A stretch of 64,000 nucleotides of DNA from Hymenobacter sp. GOD-10R (GCF_035609205.1 NZ_CP141184.1:1178001-1242000), one strand, 5' to 3'; positions 44,921 to 53,058 are shown, counted from the stretch's first letter. Made by a program: numbers and translations. The notes: a model not told the origin generated them from the sequence alone.

Positions 44921-47131
44921 ATGCCTCGAAAAATAAGTTTGCTGACCTTTCTGCTCGCATGGTGCTTTGTGCTGGCAGCTTCGGCCCAGGTGCTCACGCC
45001 CACCAAACTCTCTACTGCCGTCAGCAAACCGGCCGCTCAAGTAGGAGAGGAAATAGAGTTGATTGTAAATGCTAAAATCGACGATAAGTGGCACCTCTAC
45101 GCTACCGACTTCGATCCGGACTTAGGTCCAACGGTATTTTCTTTCACTTTTCCGAAAAGTGCTGCTTATGAAATCGTAGGCAAACCCAAATCGGTTGGGG
45201 CAACGAAGCATTTCGACGACGTTTTTAAAGGCGACGTCATGTACTTTGAAAAAACTGGCCAGATTCGTCAGCGCATTCGGGTGCTCCAGCCAGGGCCGCT
45301 CACCATTCAAGCTAGCGTAGAATACCAGAGCTGCACCGACGTAGATGGGCGCTGCATCCCCGGCGACGAAAAGCTGAGCTTTGGTACGATCGACGTGACG
45401 GGCAAAGCGGCGGCTCCTGCCAAGCCTAGCAAACCAACTGGGGCTCTCACCCCAGCTTCAGCTGATAGTGTTGCCTTGGCCACCGTAGCGCCCCAAAAAG
45501 CTACAGCAGCTACCTCGTCAATAGCAGCTGCCCCAGTTGATACAACTACGGGGTCGGCCGCCGCAGCCACGTCATCTGTTACTACCAACGCGCCCGGCTC
45601 AACTCCGAGCAATGCATCTGCTGCCGTGGTAGCACCAGCTGTTACCGCTGGCGCCGCTGCTGATGGTGGCGGTTTATGGAGCTTTGGCTTTGTCGCTTTT
45701 CTCTCTGGCTTAGCTGCCCTAATTACGCCCTGTGTATTCCCCATGGTACCCATGACGGTGTCGTTCTTCACCGGTAGCGCCGACAGCCGCAGCCAAGGTA
45801 TTTTGAAGGCTTTGGTGTACGGGTTGTCTATTATTCTGATTTATACCATCATTGGGGTCGTAGTAGCGCGACTGCTGGGGGAAGACGGACCCAACTTCAT
45901 GGCCACGCACTGGCTGCCTAACCTGATCTTCTTTGTGGTCTTTGTGGTGTTCGGCCTGTCGTTTTTAGGGCTGTTCGAAATTACACTACCGCACGCCATT
46001 GTGAATAAGGCCGACGCGCAAGCCGACAAAGGCGGTTGGCTAGGGGTATTTTTTATGGCTTTTACGCTGGTGCTCGTGTCGTTTTCCTGCACAGGTCCTA
46101 TCGTGGCTACGGTGCTTGGCCTAGCTGCCCGCGGCCAAACGATTATGCCAGTAGTCGGCATGTTTGGCTTCTCGTTAGCGTTTGCGCTGCCTTTTACCCT
46201 GTTCGCCATTTTTCCTTCGTGGCTCAAGAGCTTACCGCGGTCAGGAGGCTGGCTTAATACGGTGAAGGTGGTACTAGGCTTCGTCGAACTAATGCTGGCT
46301 CTCAAATTCTTGAGCATGGCTGACCTAGCTTACCATTGGAATATCCTCAACCGCGACGTGTATTTGGTGCTGTGGATTGTGTTGTCAGCTCTGTTAGGCT
46401 TGTACCTGCTGGGTAAGTTCAAGCTTTCCCACGACAGCGACTTGCCCCACGTTAGCGTCGGCCGTTTGTTGATGGCAGTACTTGCTTTCAGCTTTATGGT
46501 GTACTTGGTGCCAGGCTTGTTTGGTGCACCATTGCCACTGCTAGCCGGCTACCTGCCGCCCCAAAGCAACCGGGATTTCAGCCTAGCCAACACGGAAGCA
46601 CCTGCTGTAGCGGCGGCTAACACCTTATGTGAGCAGCCACGGTATACAGAGTACCTCGAACTGCCACACGGTTTGCAAGGCTACTTCGACTTAGAGCAAG
46701 CCAAACGTTGTGCACGTCAGCAGCACAAGCCCATTTTTATTGACTTCACGGGCCACGCCTGCGTGAACTGCCGCAAGATGGAAGCTACCGTTTGGAGCGA
46801 TCCGCAAGTACTCAAGCGCCTACGCGAGGACTACGTGGTAGTGGCTTTGTATGTCGACGACAAAACTGAGTTGCCTAAAGACGAATGGTACACCTCGAAG
46901 CGCGATGGGCAGGAGAAAACGACGCTAGGTAAGCAGAACGCGGACTTGCAAGTAGTAAACTACGGCGTTAATGCCCAGCCTTACTACGTGCTCCTGAACC
47001 CTGACGGCACCAGCAACCAGCCCATCGTGACCCCCGTAGCCTACGAGCCTGATGTCGCTGACTTTGTAAAGTTCTTAGATGCTGGGCTCGCTAGCTACCA
47101 TCAGCAGGCAGCGCCAGTTGCCAGCCGCTAA
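44921..47131 (+). CDS. dsbD: Thiol:disulfide interchange protein DsbD
   Basis: 736 residues from ATG 44921 (MPRKISLLTFLLAWCF), with a signal peptide to ASAQ. The N-terminal DsbD-alpha domain (residues ~25-160) ends in YQSCTDVDGRCIPG with its Cys pair. A Pro/Thr/Ala/Ser linker follows, then eight membrane helices (GLAALITPCVFPMVPMTVSFFTG, SFSCTGPIVATVLGLAARG). The C-terminal thioredoxin domain has the redox motif CVNC at C614/C617. It passes electrons from cytosolic thioredoxin to the periplasm. trxA lies at 50372, four genes on. Confidence 0.93.
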   Translation: MPRKISLLTFLLAWCFVLAASAQVLTPTKLSTAVSKPAAQVGEEIELIVNAKIDDKWHLYATDFDPDLGPTVFSFTFPKSAAYEIVGKPKSVGATKHFDDVFKGDVMYFEKTGQIRQRIRVLQPGPLTIQASVEYQSCTDVDGRCIPGDEKLSFGTIDVTGKAAAPAKPSKPTGALTPASADSVALATVAPQKATAATSSIAAAPVDTTTGSAAAATSSVTTNAPGSTPSNASAAVVAPAVTAGAAADGGGLWSFGFVAFLSGLAALITPCVFPMVPMTVSFFTGSADSRSQGILKALVYGLSIILIYTIIGVVVARLLGEDGPNFMATHWLPNLIFFVVFVVFGLSFLGLFEITLPHAIVNKADAQADKGGWLGVFFMAFTLVLVSFSCTGPIVATVLGLAARGQTIMPVVGMFGFSLAFALPFTLFAIFPSWLKSLPRSGGWLNTVKVVLGFVELMLALKFLSMADLAYHWNILNRDVYLVLWIVLSALLGLYLLGKFKLSHDSDLPHVSVGRLLMAVLAFSFMVYLVPGLFGAPLPLLAGYLPPQSNRDFSLANTEAPAVAAANTLCEQPRYTEYLELPHGLQGYFDLEQAKRCARQQHKPIFIDFTGHACVNCRKMEATVWSDPQVLKRLREDYVVVALYVDDKTELPKDEWYTSKRDGQEKTTLGKQNADLQVVNYGVNAQPYYVLLNPDGTSNQPIVTPVAYEPDVADFVKFLDAGLASYHQQAAPVASR

Positions 47132-47210
47132 TCGCAAAATCAGCCGCTCAATCTTGCCGATTTTCAAATACTAACGCAGTTTGACTGAGTAGTTTGCTAG
47201 ATAAACAATA

Positions 47211-47258
47211 AAAAAGGGAGCCACAGTCACGACTGTTGGCTCCCTTTTTACGTAGATT
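47211..47258 (+). terminator. Terminator after dsbD
   Basis: GGGAGCC..AGTC / GACTG..GGCTCCC imperfect stem followed by TTTTT. The left A-run would also allow function on the other strand. Confidence 0.75.
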
Positions 47259-47288
47259 CGCCGTGCAAAAACGGATAAGAATATAAAA

Positions 47289-47319
47289 TAAAAAGGCTGC
47301 ACCCACCCAGATGCAGCCT
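47289..47319 (-). terminator. Rho-independent terminator of the RNA candidate
   Basis: AGGCTGCA/TGCAGCCT 8-bp stem with loop TCTGGGTGGG and TTTTATTTT tail, read on the minus strand. Confidence 0.75.
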
Positions 47320-47352
47320 CTTAAATAAGAACGCACCCACCCAGATACGTTC
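47294..47352 (-). repeat. Paired hairpins with identical 14-nt loop sequence
   Basis: ATCTGGGTGGGTGC occurs twice on the minus strand, 37 bases apart, each time in the loop of a hairpin with a different stem. The stems differ but the loops are conserved, which suggests selection on the loops. Confidence 0.7.
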
Positions 47353-47386
47353 CGTTTTTCCCCTCACACATTGTCCACCCAAAAAG

Positions 47387-47501
47387 CTGTAGAAGAAGGG
47401 TTCGAACCTCCACGGTGTAGTTAGCCGGCCGCCGGACCAGTTTCTCCCAAATCACCACCCCCGAGAGAGGAGGGCATGTCTGCCAATTTCATCATTCTAC
47501 A
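47387..47501 (-). ncRNA. tRNA-like structure, class II shape with anticodon CTC
   Basis: Acceptor TGTAGAA/TTCTACA (7 bp), two linker bases, D-stem ATG/CAT with loop AAATTGGCAGA (tRNA-Leu-like), base 26 G, anticodon stem CCCTC/GGGGG with loop CTCTCTC (anticodon CTC), then a 46-nt variable region holding GGTG/CACC and CCGG/CCGG pairings, and T-stem GGAGG/CCTTC with loop TTCGAAC. Discriminator is G, not A as in Leu. CTC would match Glu codon GAG, and T at position 37 is odd, so it is not a standard Leu or Glu tRNA. Confidence 0.6.
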
Positions 47502-47535
47502 TTTTGAATCGCTCGCCGTTCGCGATTGATTATGA

Positions 47536-47543
47536 CAAATGTA
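47536..47543 (-). promoter_or_regulatory. Bacteroidota-type promoter of the RNA candidate (TACATTTG)
   Basis: TACATTTG on the minus strand fits TAnnTTTG exactly, 35 bases upstream of the 5' end of the tRNA-like fold. The upstream T-rich stretch could hold a weak -33. Confidence 0.55.
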
Positions 47544-47617
47544 GAGGAAGAATCCTTATTATAAAAACATTGATGGCTTTCAATTGAAAATTTACACTAT
47601 TTTTAATTTTTAGCTAT

Positions 47618-47625
47618 TATTTTTG
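47618..47625 (+). promoter_or_regulatory. Bacteroidota-type promoter for the Lrp/AsnC gene (TATTTTTG)
   Basis: TATTTTTG fits TAnnTTTG in a very AT-rich region. It leaves a leader of only about 24 bases, which contains CCCCACCC just before the ATG at 47656. Confidence 0.6.
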
Positions 47626-47655
47626 AAAGCCGAATAATCACCCCACCCAAATAAT

Positions 47656-48117
47656 ATGAGGAATTACGAACTTGATGACACCGATCGTAAGATTCTGGCG
47701 CTGTTGCTAGAAGACGCCAAAATGCCCTATACTGAGATTGCGCGGAAGGTGCATGTCTCGGGAGGTACGGTGCACGTCCGGATGGCCCGGATGGAGGAGC
47801 TAGGTATTGTGCAAGGTGCTACCTTACGCGTTGATTATCAGAAGCTAGGTTATGGAATGACCGCTTTCTTGGGTATCTATCTGCTGAAAAGCTCGCTATA
47901 CAACAGCGTGGCTGAGCAGTTACGAAAGATCCCGGAAGTGGTAAGTATCTACTACACGACGGGTAACTACGGGATGTTTACTCGCATTGTGTGCCGCGAT
48001 ACGCAGCACCTGCGCGACGTGCTCCACGACCAAGTGCAGCACATTGAAGGCATCGAACGCACCGAGACGCTTATCTCGCTTGAAGAAACGCTTAACCGTC
48101 CTGTACAGCTTCGCTAA
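47656..48117 (+). CDS. Lrp/AsnC family transcriptional regulator
   Basis: 153 residues, standard length. N-terminal helix-turn-helix (DDTDRKILALLLEDAKMPYTEIARKVHVSGGTVHVRMARMEELGI) and the C-terminal RAM/ligand domain with GIYLLKS..., VSIYYTTGNYGMFTRIVCRD. It begins with MRNYELDDTDRKIL. Such proteins sense amino acids or similar ligands and form octamers. Its short leader has a C-rich stretch complementary to the G-loops of the adjacent RNA candidate, which is transcribed divergently from ~110 bases away. Confidence 0.93.
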   Translation: MRNYELDDTDRKILALLLEDAKMPYTEIARKVHVSGGTVHVRMARMEELGIVQGATLRVDYQKLGYGMTAFLGIYLLKSSLYNSVAEQLRKIPEVVSIYYTTGNYGMFTRIVCRDTQHLRDVLHDQVQHIEGIERTETLISLEETLNRPVQLR

Positions 48118-48126
48118 GCGCTTAGC

Positions 48127-48180
48127 TAGGTCCAACAAAAAAGAGCGCCCAGTTATGGGCGCTCTTTTTTGTTGGACCTA
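48127..48180. terminator. Bidirectional terminator, 25-bp perfect stem
   Basis: TAGGTCCAACAAAAAAGAGC with five more bases and its exact complement flank loop GTTA, between the convergent regulator and the Thr-rich gene. A long A-run and T-run occur inside the arms. Confidence 0.85.
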
Positions 48181-48190
48181 GGTTGTTAGC

Positions 48191-48481
48191 CTACATGGTT
48201 GTTTTGGTGCTGGTTGTCGTTTTGGTCGTCTTGCTAGAAGCGGCCGATGACTCTTTGTGCACCGGAGTAGTAGTGGTTTTGGTCGAAGCAGCTTTTGTGC
48301 TCGTGGCTCCCGTGGAAGTAGTGGTCTTCGTAGTGGAAGTAGCAACGGCGGGTTTGGTAGTCGTCTTCGACGTTTTTGTGGAAGTGCTGCTGTGGCTCGC
48401 CTGCTGGGTAGTAGGAGTTTGTGCCATTGCAACGGAGCCAACTAGGCTCAGCAAACAGGTAAGCTGAAGAGCGCGGAACAT
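48191..48481 (-). CDS. Thr/Lys/Ser-rich small secreted protein
   Basis: 96 residues from ATG 48481 (MFRALQLTCLLSLVGSVAMAQ), a signal peptide ending in AMAQ. The mature protein is almost entirely Thr, Lys, Ser, Ala, in repeats like STKTTTTP and SKTTKTTTST. No domain. It resembles surface mucin-like or wall-linked small proteins; no function is claimed. Confidence 0.5.
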   Translation of the reverse strand: MFRALQLTCLLSLVGSVAMAQTPTTQQASHSSTSTKTSKTTTKPAVATSTTKTTTSTGATSTKAASTKTTTTPVHKESSAASSKTTKTTTSTKTTM

Positions 48482-48649
48482 AGGGAGAAATATTAGGTGA
48501 GAAAGTAATAGCATAACGAAATACCGTTCTAAAAGTTGAGCTTACAACGGACAAGTATTGGCTAAGCTAATTACTAGTATATATTCTTTCCTACGCTTCT
48601 GAAAGTGAGTATCTTTCGTGGCTGTCCTGTTTCGCTCGTGTCCTAGCTC

Positions 48650-49615
48650 ATGAGAGTCTGTTTACCTACCTTATCGCTTTTGTTGTTAGGTGTAACTCCC
48701 CGCGCGAGTTATGCGCAGAGCTTGCCAGCAGTCTACCTAAATGCCCGGAACCAGGCAACCGTGCCGGATAGTGCTACGCATTATCGCGTAGTAGATCAGA
48801 AAGAAGAAGCTGGCGGGCACGTCATGCGCGAGTACTCACTAGCCGGTACGTTGCTGCTACAAGGGACGCTGTCGGCCATTGATCCAGCGGTGCGCAATGG
48901 TCTGTTTACCTGGTTTCACCCCAATGGGGCCAAAGCTAGCCAAGTACACTACCACGATGATGTAGCGAATGGCTTATACCTAGCCTGGTACGAGGACGGA
49001 CGCGTAAGTCAGCGTGGCGAATACGCGAACGGGCGACGTACTGGACGCTGGCTTAGTGTGCATCGCAACGGACAAAAGCGTTCGGAGGGGCATTATTTGG
49101 TAGGGAGGCAGCACGGCGAATGGCACTACTACTTTAATACGGGTCAGCTGAGTGCTGTAGAGCGCCTAAACCAAGGGCGTAGTTTGAACCTAGCGCTGTA
49201 TCAAGCTGATGGCAGCCCTAGCTTGGCCGCAGGACAGCGCCGGCGCGCACCGGAGTTTCCGGGCGGCGAAGCTGCATTGCTCAGTTACCTAGCCCGTAAT
49301 ACCGTTTACCCCAAAACTGACCGGCAGCGCAATATTACGGGCAGCGTATACGTGACCTACACCGTTGGCGAAGATGGCCAAGTAGGGCAGGTGCACGTCG
49401 TGCGCGGGCTCTCTCCCGAGGCCGACAGCGAAGCTAGGCGTGTAGTAGCTAGCCTGCCCGCATTCCGACCCGGCTCCGAGTATAATGTGCCGACGGCTAT
49501 GACGTACACGTTGCCAATCCACTTTGCTCCATCATTTACGCTATTACACGGCATACGTCCGGCCCAGGAGCCACCAACGGAAGCGCGCGCAGGTTATCCG
49601 GACGACGGCTTGTGA
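48650..49615 (+). CDS. MORN-repeat protein with TonB C-terminal domain
   Basis: 321 residues with a signal peptide (LLLLGVTPRASYAQ). Four MORN/YwqK-like repeats: GLFTWFHPNGAKASQVHYHDD, GLYLAWYEDGRVSQRGEYANG, GRWLSVHRNGQKRSEGHYLVG and GEWHYYFNTGQLSAVERLNQG. The C-terminal ~95 residues are a TonB C-terminal fold: EFPGGEAALLSYLARN, TGSVYVTYTVGEDGQV, GLSPEADSEARRVVASLPAFRPG. Lacking an N-terminal membrane anchor, it would be periplasmic rather than a classical TonB. A soluble energy-coupling or protein-interaction role is inferred. Confidence 0.85.
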   Translation: MRVCLPTLSLLLLGVTPRASYAQSLPAVYLNARNQATVPDSATHYRVVDQKEEAGGHVMREYSLAGTLLLQGTLSAIDPAVRNGLFTWFHPNGAKASQVHYHDDVANGLYLAWYEDGRVSQRGEYANGRRTGRWLSVHRNGQKRSEGHYLVGRQHGEWHYYFNTGQLSAVERLNQGRSLNLALYQADGSPSLAAGQRRRAPEFPGGEAALLSYLARNTVYPKTDRQRNITGSVYVTYTVGEDGQVGQVHVVRGLSPEADSEARRVVASLPAFRPGSEYNVPTAMTYTLPIHFAPSFTLLHGIRPAQEPPTEARAGYPDDGL

Positions 49616-49847
49616 TGCCTCGGTCGGTTAAACCGGTCTCTCCATCGGTTGCTTTGAGAGGGTAATTTCAATAAGCAGCTGTACGTGAAGTACTTGTTGA
49701 TTTAAGCATAGTTTGGGCCGAGGCCAGCTGGCATAACGCTTGAGTTAAGAAGGGAAGACGCGTCTTAAAACTTCCTTTCCGAGCAGTATCGGGCACAATG
49801 GATCCCGATTGCTCCCTTTCAACTCAATAAGCGTAACTGCTTTTCTT

Positions 49848-50294
49848 ATGAAAACTTCCCTGCTTTCCGTTGCTGCTGCTTTTTGCTTGCTAGCTTCCAC
49901 CACTTCCAACGCCGCTAAACTCCCGCTAACTATTGGTACTAGCTACCAAGAAGGTCGGCAAGATGATCATGACAAGGATCGTAAGCACGACAAAGACCAC
50001 AAGCCTACTCCTGCCGAGCGTGCCAAGTGGGAAGCCGAGCACAAGAAGGATGGCAAAGGCTTCAAGAAGAACGACCAGGACTTCAACTATGGCTACGATA
50101 AGAACCACAAGGTAACTGCTGCGGAGCGGTCCAAATGGGAGGCCGACCATAAGAACGACCGCCCAGGTTTCGGCGCCAAGGGGAAAGATTTCAACTACGG
50201 CTACGACAAAAACCACAAAGTGACGCCCGCCGAACGTACGAAGTGGGAAGCTGAGCACAAGAACGACCGTGACCACGATGGTCGCAGCAAATAA
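49848..50294 (+). CDS. Secreted protein with three ~30-residue charged repeats
   Basis: 148 residues from ATG 49848 (MKTSLLSVAAAFCLLASTTSNAA), signal peptide. The rest is three tandem units with the core PAERxKWExEHKxD: DHKPTPAERAKWEAEHKKDG, HKVTAAERSKWEADHKNDR and HKVTPAERTKWEAEHKNDR, each preceded by DFNYGYDKN except the first. Highly charged, probably helical. No family recognised. It may bind metal or nucleic acid, but that is speculation. Confidence 0.6.
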   Translation: MKTSLLSVAAAFCLLASTTSNAAKLPLTIGTSYQEGRQDDHDKDRKHDKDHKPTPAERAKWEAEHKKDGKGFKKNDQDFNYGYDKNHKVTAAERSKWEADHKNDRPGFGAKGKDFNYGYDKNHKVTPAERTKWEAEHKNDRDHDGRSK

Positions 50295-50314
50295 GGTCTA
50301 GCCTTTAGAACACG

Positions 50315-50351
50315 AAAAAGCCCCGCTCCTTTAAGAAAGAGCGGGGCTTTT
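50315..50351. terminator. Bidirectional terminator
   Basis: AAAAGCCCCGCTC / GAGCGGGGCTTTT stem with a 10-nt loop, between the convergent repeat protein and trxA. Confidence 0.85.
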
Positions 50352-50371
50352 CTATGAAGTGCCTAGGTGAA

Positions 50372-50701
50372 CTAAGCGGTTACTTGCGCATCTAGTTTCT
50401 GAGCGAGTACGTGCTTCGGAACGGCACCTACTTGCTTATCAACGATTTGGCCGTTTTTGAACACCAGCAGCGTCGGGATGCTGCGGATGCCGAACTTGGC
50501 CGACGTCTGAGGGTTAGAATCTACGTCAACTTTGCCGATAACGGCTTTGCCTTCGTATTCGCCAGCCAACTCTTCCACTACCGGGCCAACCATGCGGCAC
50601 GGGCCACACCACTCGGCCCAGAAGTCCACGAGTACAGGCTTATCGGAGTTGATAATTTGGTCGAAGTTAGCATCGGTAATTTCGATGGCTTTGTGTCCCA
50701 T
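50372..50701 (-). CDS. trxA: Thioredoxin
   Basis: 109 residues. Active site WCGPC in [18 protein letters not shown], and the cis-Pro loop [11 protein letters not shown]. Full-length thioredoxin that reduces protein disulfides in the cytosol and supplies DsbD. Monocistronic with its own terminator. Confidence 0.96.
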   Translation of the reverse strand: MGHKAIEITDANFDQIINSDKPVLVDFWAEWCGPCRMVGPVVEELAGEYEGKAVIGKVDVDSNPQTSAKFGIRSIPTLLVFKNGQIVDKQVGAVPKHVLAQKLDAQVTA

Positions 50702-50882
50702 GATAGTCGGGGTTTATGTTCAAAAGATGTGCTGTTTACGGTCAACCAGGCCGCAAGGTAGCAGTTGGGAGTTCAACAAGCTGCAATGTATAAAGTTCAA
50801 AAAACGAATCGATAAACGTATATACATGATTTGTTGAACGCTTCTACCTTGGTAGTGGTCAAACCAAGGCTAGCAACAGAAG

Positions 50883-51269
50883 CTACTGAGGTTTGTTCAG
50901 CACAAAGTCTAGCGTACGAGCGTCGTCGTGGGCGCGGTTGCGCAGTTTGTAGAAGACGTAGAGGTTGAAGAAGTGCATCGCGCCCAGGATGAGAATGATC
51001 GTTCCGACCTTAACACTGAGCGTCTCGACGGTCTGTTGGTAGCTGTGCACTTCGGCCGTGCTACGCAAAGTGAGCGTAGCATATCCTACATTGATTAAGT
51101 AAAAACCCGTGATTAACAGCTTGTTGACAGAGTCAGCGAGGGCTTCGTTGCCGTGAAAAATGTCGACCAGAAAAGTGCGGCCATTGGTGAAGAGGGTACG
51201 GGCTACCCATACCGTTAGGAGTACCGTGATGGGCAGATAAGCCCCGTAGACTAACAGATAATAGTTCAT
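50883..51269 (-). CDS. Small membrane protein, unknown
   Basis: 128 residues with three or four hydrophobic helices (LVYGAYLPITVLLTVWVARTLF, LLITGFYLINVGYATLTL, VGTIILILGAMHFFNLYVFYKL). No known family is recognised. It stands after the TIGR01777 epimerase and the GbsR regulator on the same strand, 87 bases downstream, so it may be the third gene of that unit. Confidence 0.6.
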   Translation of the reverse strand: MNYYLLVYGAYLPITVLLTVWVARTLFTNGRTFLVDIFHGNEALADSVNKLLITGFYLINVGYATLTLRSTAEVHSYQQTVETLSVKVGTIILILGAMHFFNLYVFYKLRNRAHDDARTLDFVLNKPQ

Positions 51270-51356
51270 GATTTTTAGATTAGAAGTGAATGGTTAAAGC
51301 TGAAAATTGAGAAGGCGAATACAGGGTAGGAGGGCGTGCATTGCGCATACAAAAAG

Positions 51357-52280
51357 CTAGGGTAGCTGTGGGAGTAAGTTGGCCAGCGCTAGGTTGCAGG
51401 TAGGAAAGCGAAACATGAAGCCGCTTTCTAGCAGCCGTTGAGGCACTACCTTGCGGCTTTTCAGAACTAGCTCGGTTTCGGTGCGGAGCAGAAATGCACC
51501 GATTTCTAGCAGCCATTTAGGTTGAGGCAGCTGCCACCTAGGCTGGTAGTGCTGGCAAAGCTGCGCATTGAAGTCCTCGTTGCGAATGGGGTGTGGGGCG
51601 CAAAGATTGAAAGTGCCTTCTAAGTCTTGACGCGCAATCAGAAGCTCCAAGGCCTGGCAGAAATCATTGATGTGCAGCCAGCTTATCCACTGTCGGCCAT
51701 CGCCCTGCGGGGTAGCTAAGCCCCAGCGAGCTAGCCGCGCCATTACCGGTAGGGCGCCGCCATCGGCCCCTAGCACAATGGCAGTACGCAAGGCTACGCG
51801 GCGGGTGCGTGGCGTAGCGGCTACCCAAAACTCGGCTTCCCACTGTTGCGCTACCCGCTCCGAGAAGTTCCGGCCGATATTGCCAACTGCTTCCGTATTG
51901 GCAGGCTGTTCGTCTTTCGTGTCGGTGTAAATGGTGGCCGTCGAAGAATTCAGCCATACAGCTGGAGGGTTTTGGCAGCAGGCAATGGCTTCACCTAGCA
52001 CCTTGGTACTATCAAGGCGGCTGCGGATGATAGCATATTGATTAACGATGTTGTAGCGACAATCTACTGAGCGACCTGCTAGGTTGAGCACCACTGCAGC
52101 GCCTTCCAACGCTTTCGTCCATGGCCCAAGCGTGTGCCCATCCCAATGCAGCATACCAATGCGATAGCCTCGTTTGCGAGTCAGGATAATTACTTGATAG
52201 CCAAGTGCTGTGAAGTGGTGAGCTAGGTGTTTCCCGAGAAACCCGTTGCCACCAGCAACAATCATCTTGGGCTTTTCCAT
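51357..52280 (-). CDS. TIGR01777 family NAD-dependent epimerase-like protein
   Basis: 307 residues. N-terminal MIVAGGNGFLGKHLAHHFTALGY is the GxxGxxG nucleotide-binding loop of atypical short-chain dehydrogenases. The middle VLNLAGRSVDCRYN and the later SWLHINDFCQALELLIARQDLEGTFNLCAPHP are hallmarks of the TIGR01777/SulA-type family, whose substrate is unknown. The GbsR-type regulator lies directly upstream. Confidence 0.85.
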   Translation of the reverse strand: MEKPKMIVAGGNGFLGKHLAHHFTALGYQVIILTRKRGYRIGMLHWDGHTLGPWTKALEGAAVVLNLAGRSVDCRYNIVNQYAIIRSRLDSTKVLGEAIACCQNPPAVWLNSSTATIYTDTKDEQPANTEAVGNIGRNFSERVAQQWEAEFWVAATPRTRRVALRTAIVLGADGGALPVMARLARWGLATPQGDGRQWISWLHINDFCQALELLIARQDLEGTFNLCAPHPIRNEDFNAQLCQHYQPRWQLPQPKWLLEIGAFLLRTETELVLKSRKVVPQRLLESGFMFRFPTCNLALANLLPQLP

Positions 52281-52368
52281 GACGAAAGTAGTTAGAGTAG
52301 AAGTGTTTTATTAATTCTAAACTTTCAATAAAATTTGAAATATTGAAGCAAAAAAATAAGCTGCCTAT

Positions 52369-52887
52369 TTAGCCTGGGCGCATCAGCTTCATAAACGTGC
52401 TCAGAAACCAGTTTTCATCCGCTTTGATGAGCGTAGAAGCAGCGCTATTCGCGAAGTTGGCGAAGCTCTGTACACTGGCTATCATTTTTGTGAAAGCCTC
52501 TGTTTCTTCAGGAGTAGAAGTAAGAGAGGGCTCTACTTGGCTGATTTCGCCGAGTACACGCATGATGGGTTCTAACTCCCGCTTGCGGCGTTCTTGCAAA
52601 ATGAGGGTAGCTACCCGGTGAATGTCTTTCTCAGCGGAGAAAAACTCGCGCCGCTCGCCGGGGCGGAGCTCTTTGCGCACGATACCCCAATCCATGAGTG
52701 CGCGCACGTTCATGTTCACGTTGCCCCGCGAAATCTGAAGCTGATCCATGATGTCTTCGGTGCTCAGCGCGTTCGGCGACACCAGCAACAACGCGTGTAC
52801 CTGCGCCATCGTCCGGCTCACGCCCCAGGCCGAACCTAGGGTGCCCCAGCCTTCTATGAATTTGCTTTTGGCTTCGTCGAGTTGCAT
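52369..52887 (-). CDS. GbsR/MarR-type transcriptional regulator
   Basis: 172 residues with a winged helix: WGVSRTMAQVHALLLVSPNALSTEDIMDQLQISRGNVNMNVRALMDWGIV. The ending EKDIHRVATLILQERRKRELEPI is of the GbsR family, which in Bacillus represses choline uptake. It likely controls its own unit with the epimerase and the membrane protein downstream. Ligand unknown. The upstream region to 53058 is AT-rich with T-runs. Confidence 0.85.
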   Translation of the reverse strand: MQLDEAKSKFIEGWGTLGSAWGVSRTMAQVHALLLVSPNALSTEDIMDQLQISRGNVNMNVRALMDWGIVRKELRPGERREFFSAEKDIHRVATLILQERRKRELEPIMRVLGEISQVEPSLTSTPEETEAFTKMIASVQSFANFANSAASTLIKADENWFLSTFMKLMRPG

Positions 52888-53058
52888 GGTTCAAATGTAA
52901 AAGAGTATTTCGAACTTTCAATAAAAATTGAAAGAAATATTTCTACTCTTTCTTCTTAGCCAAAAAGCATTTTGTTAAGGCAAATTCTTCTGCCTTCGCG
53001 GTACGCACCTAGACTTATTTGCGAGCGATGCCTGTTATAACTCTAACAAAGTAACTAG

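Larger units (their letters stand above)
47285..47529 (-). ncRNA. Candidate non-coding RNA: tRNA-like domain plus two G-loop hairpins
   Basis: On the minus strand a promoter box TACATTTG (47536-47543) would start an RNA near 47529. It first makes a class II tRNA-like fold (47387-47501), then a linker with TTTTTGGGTGGAC, then two hairpins whose loops share ATCTGGGTGGGTGC: one at 47329-47352 (5-bp stem GAACG/CGTTC) and one at 47294-47319 (8-bp stem AGGCTGCA/TGCAGCCT) followed by TTTTATTTT, a Rho-independent terminator. Promoter, folded body and terminator in one strand argue for an expressed RNA. No known family matched by eye; not tmRNA, 6S or SRP RNA. Confidence 0.6.

Noticed and set aside
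47387..47501. Calling the tRNA-like element an ordinary tRNA-Leu or tRNA-Glu
   Set aside because: The CTC anticodon does not fit the Leu-like D-arm or the class II shape, the discriminator is G, and the variable region is far too long.
47387..47501. 16S rRNA-like 12-mer (CCGGCTAACTAC) in the variable region
   Set aside because: A match of this length is expected by chance, and the surrounding sequence does not continue the match.
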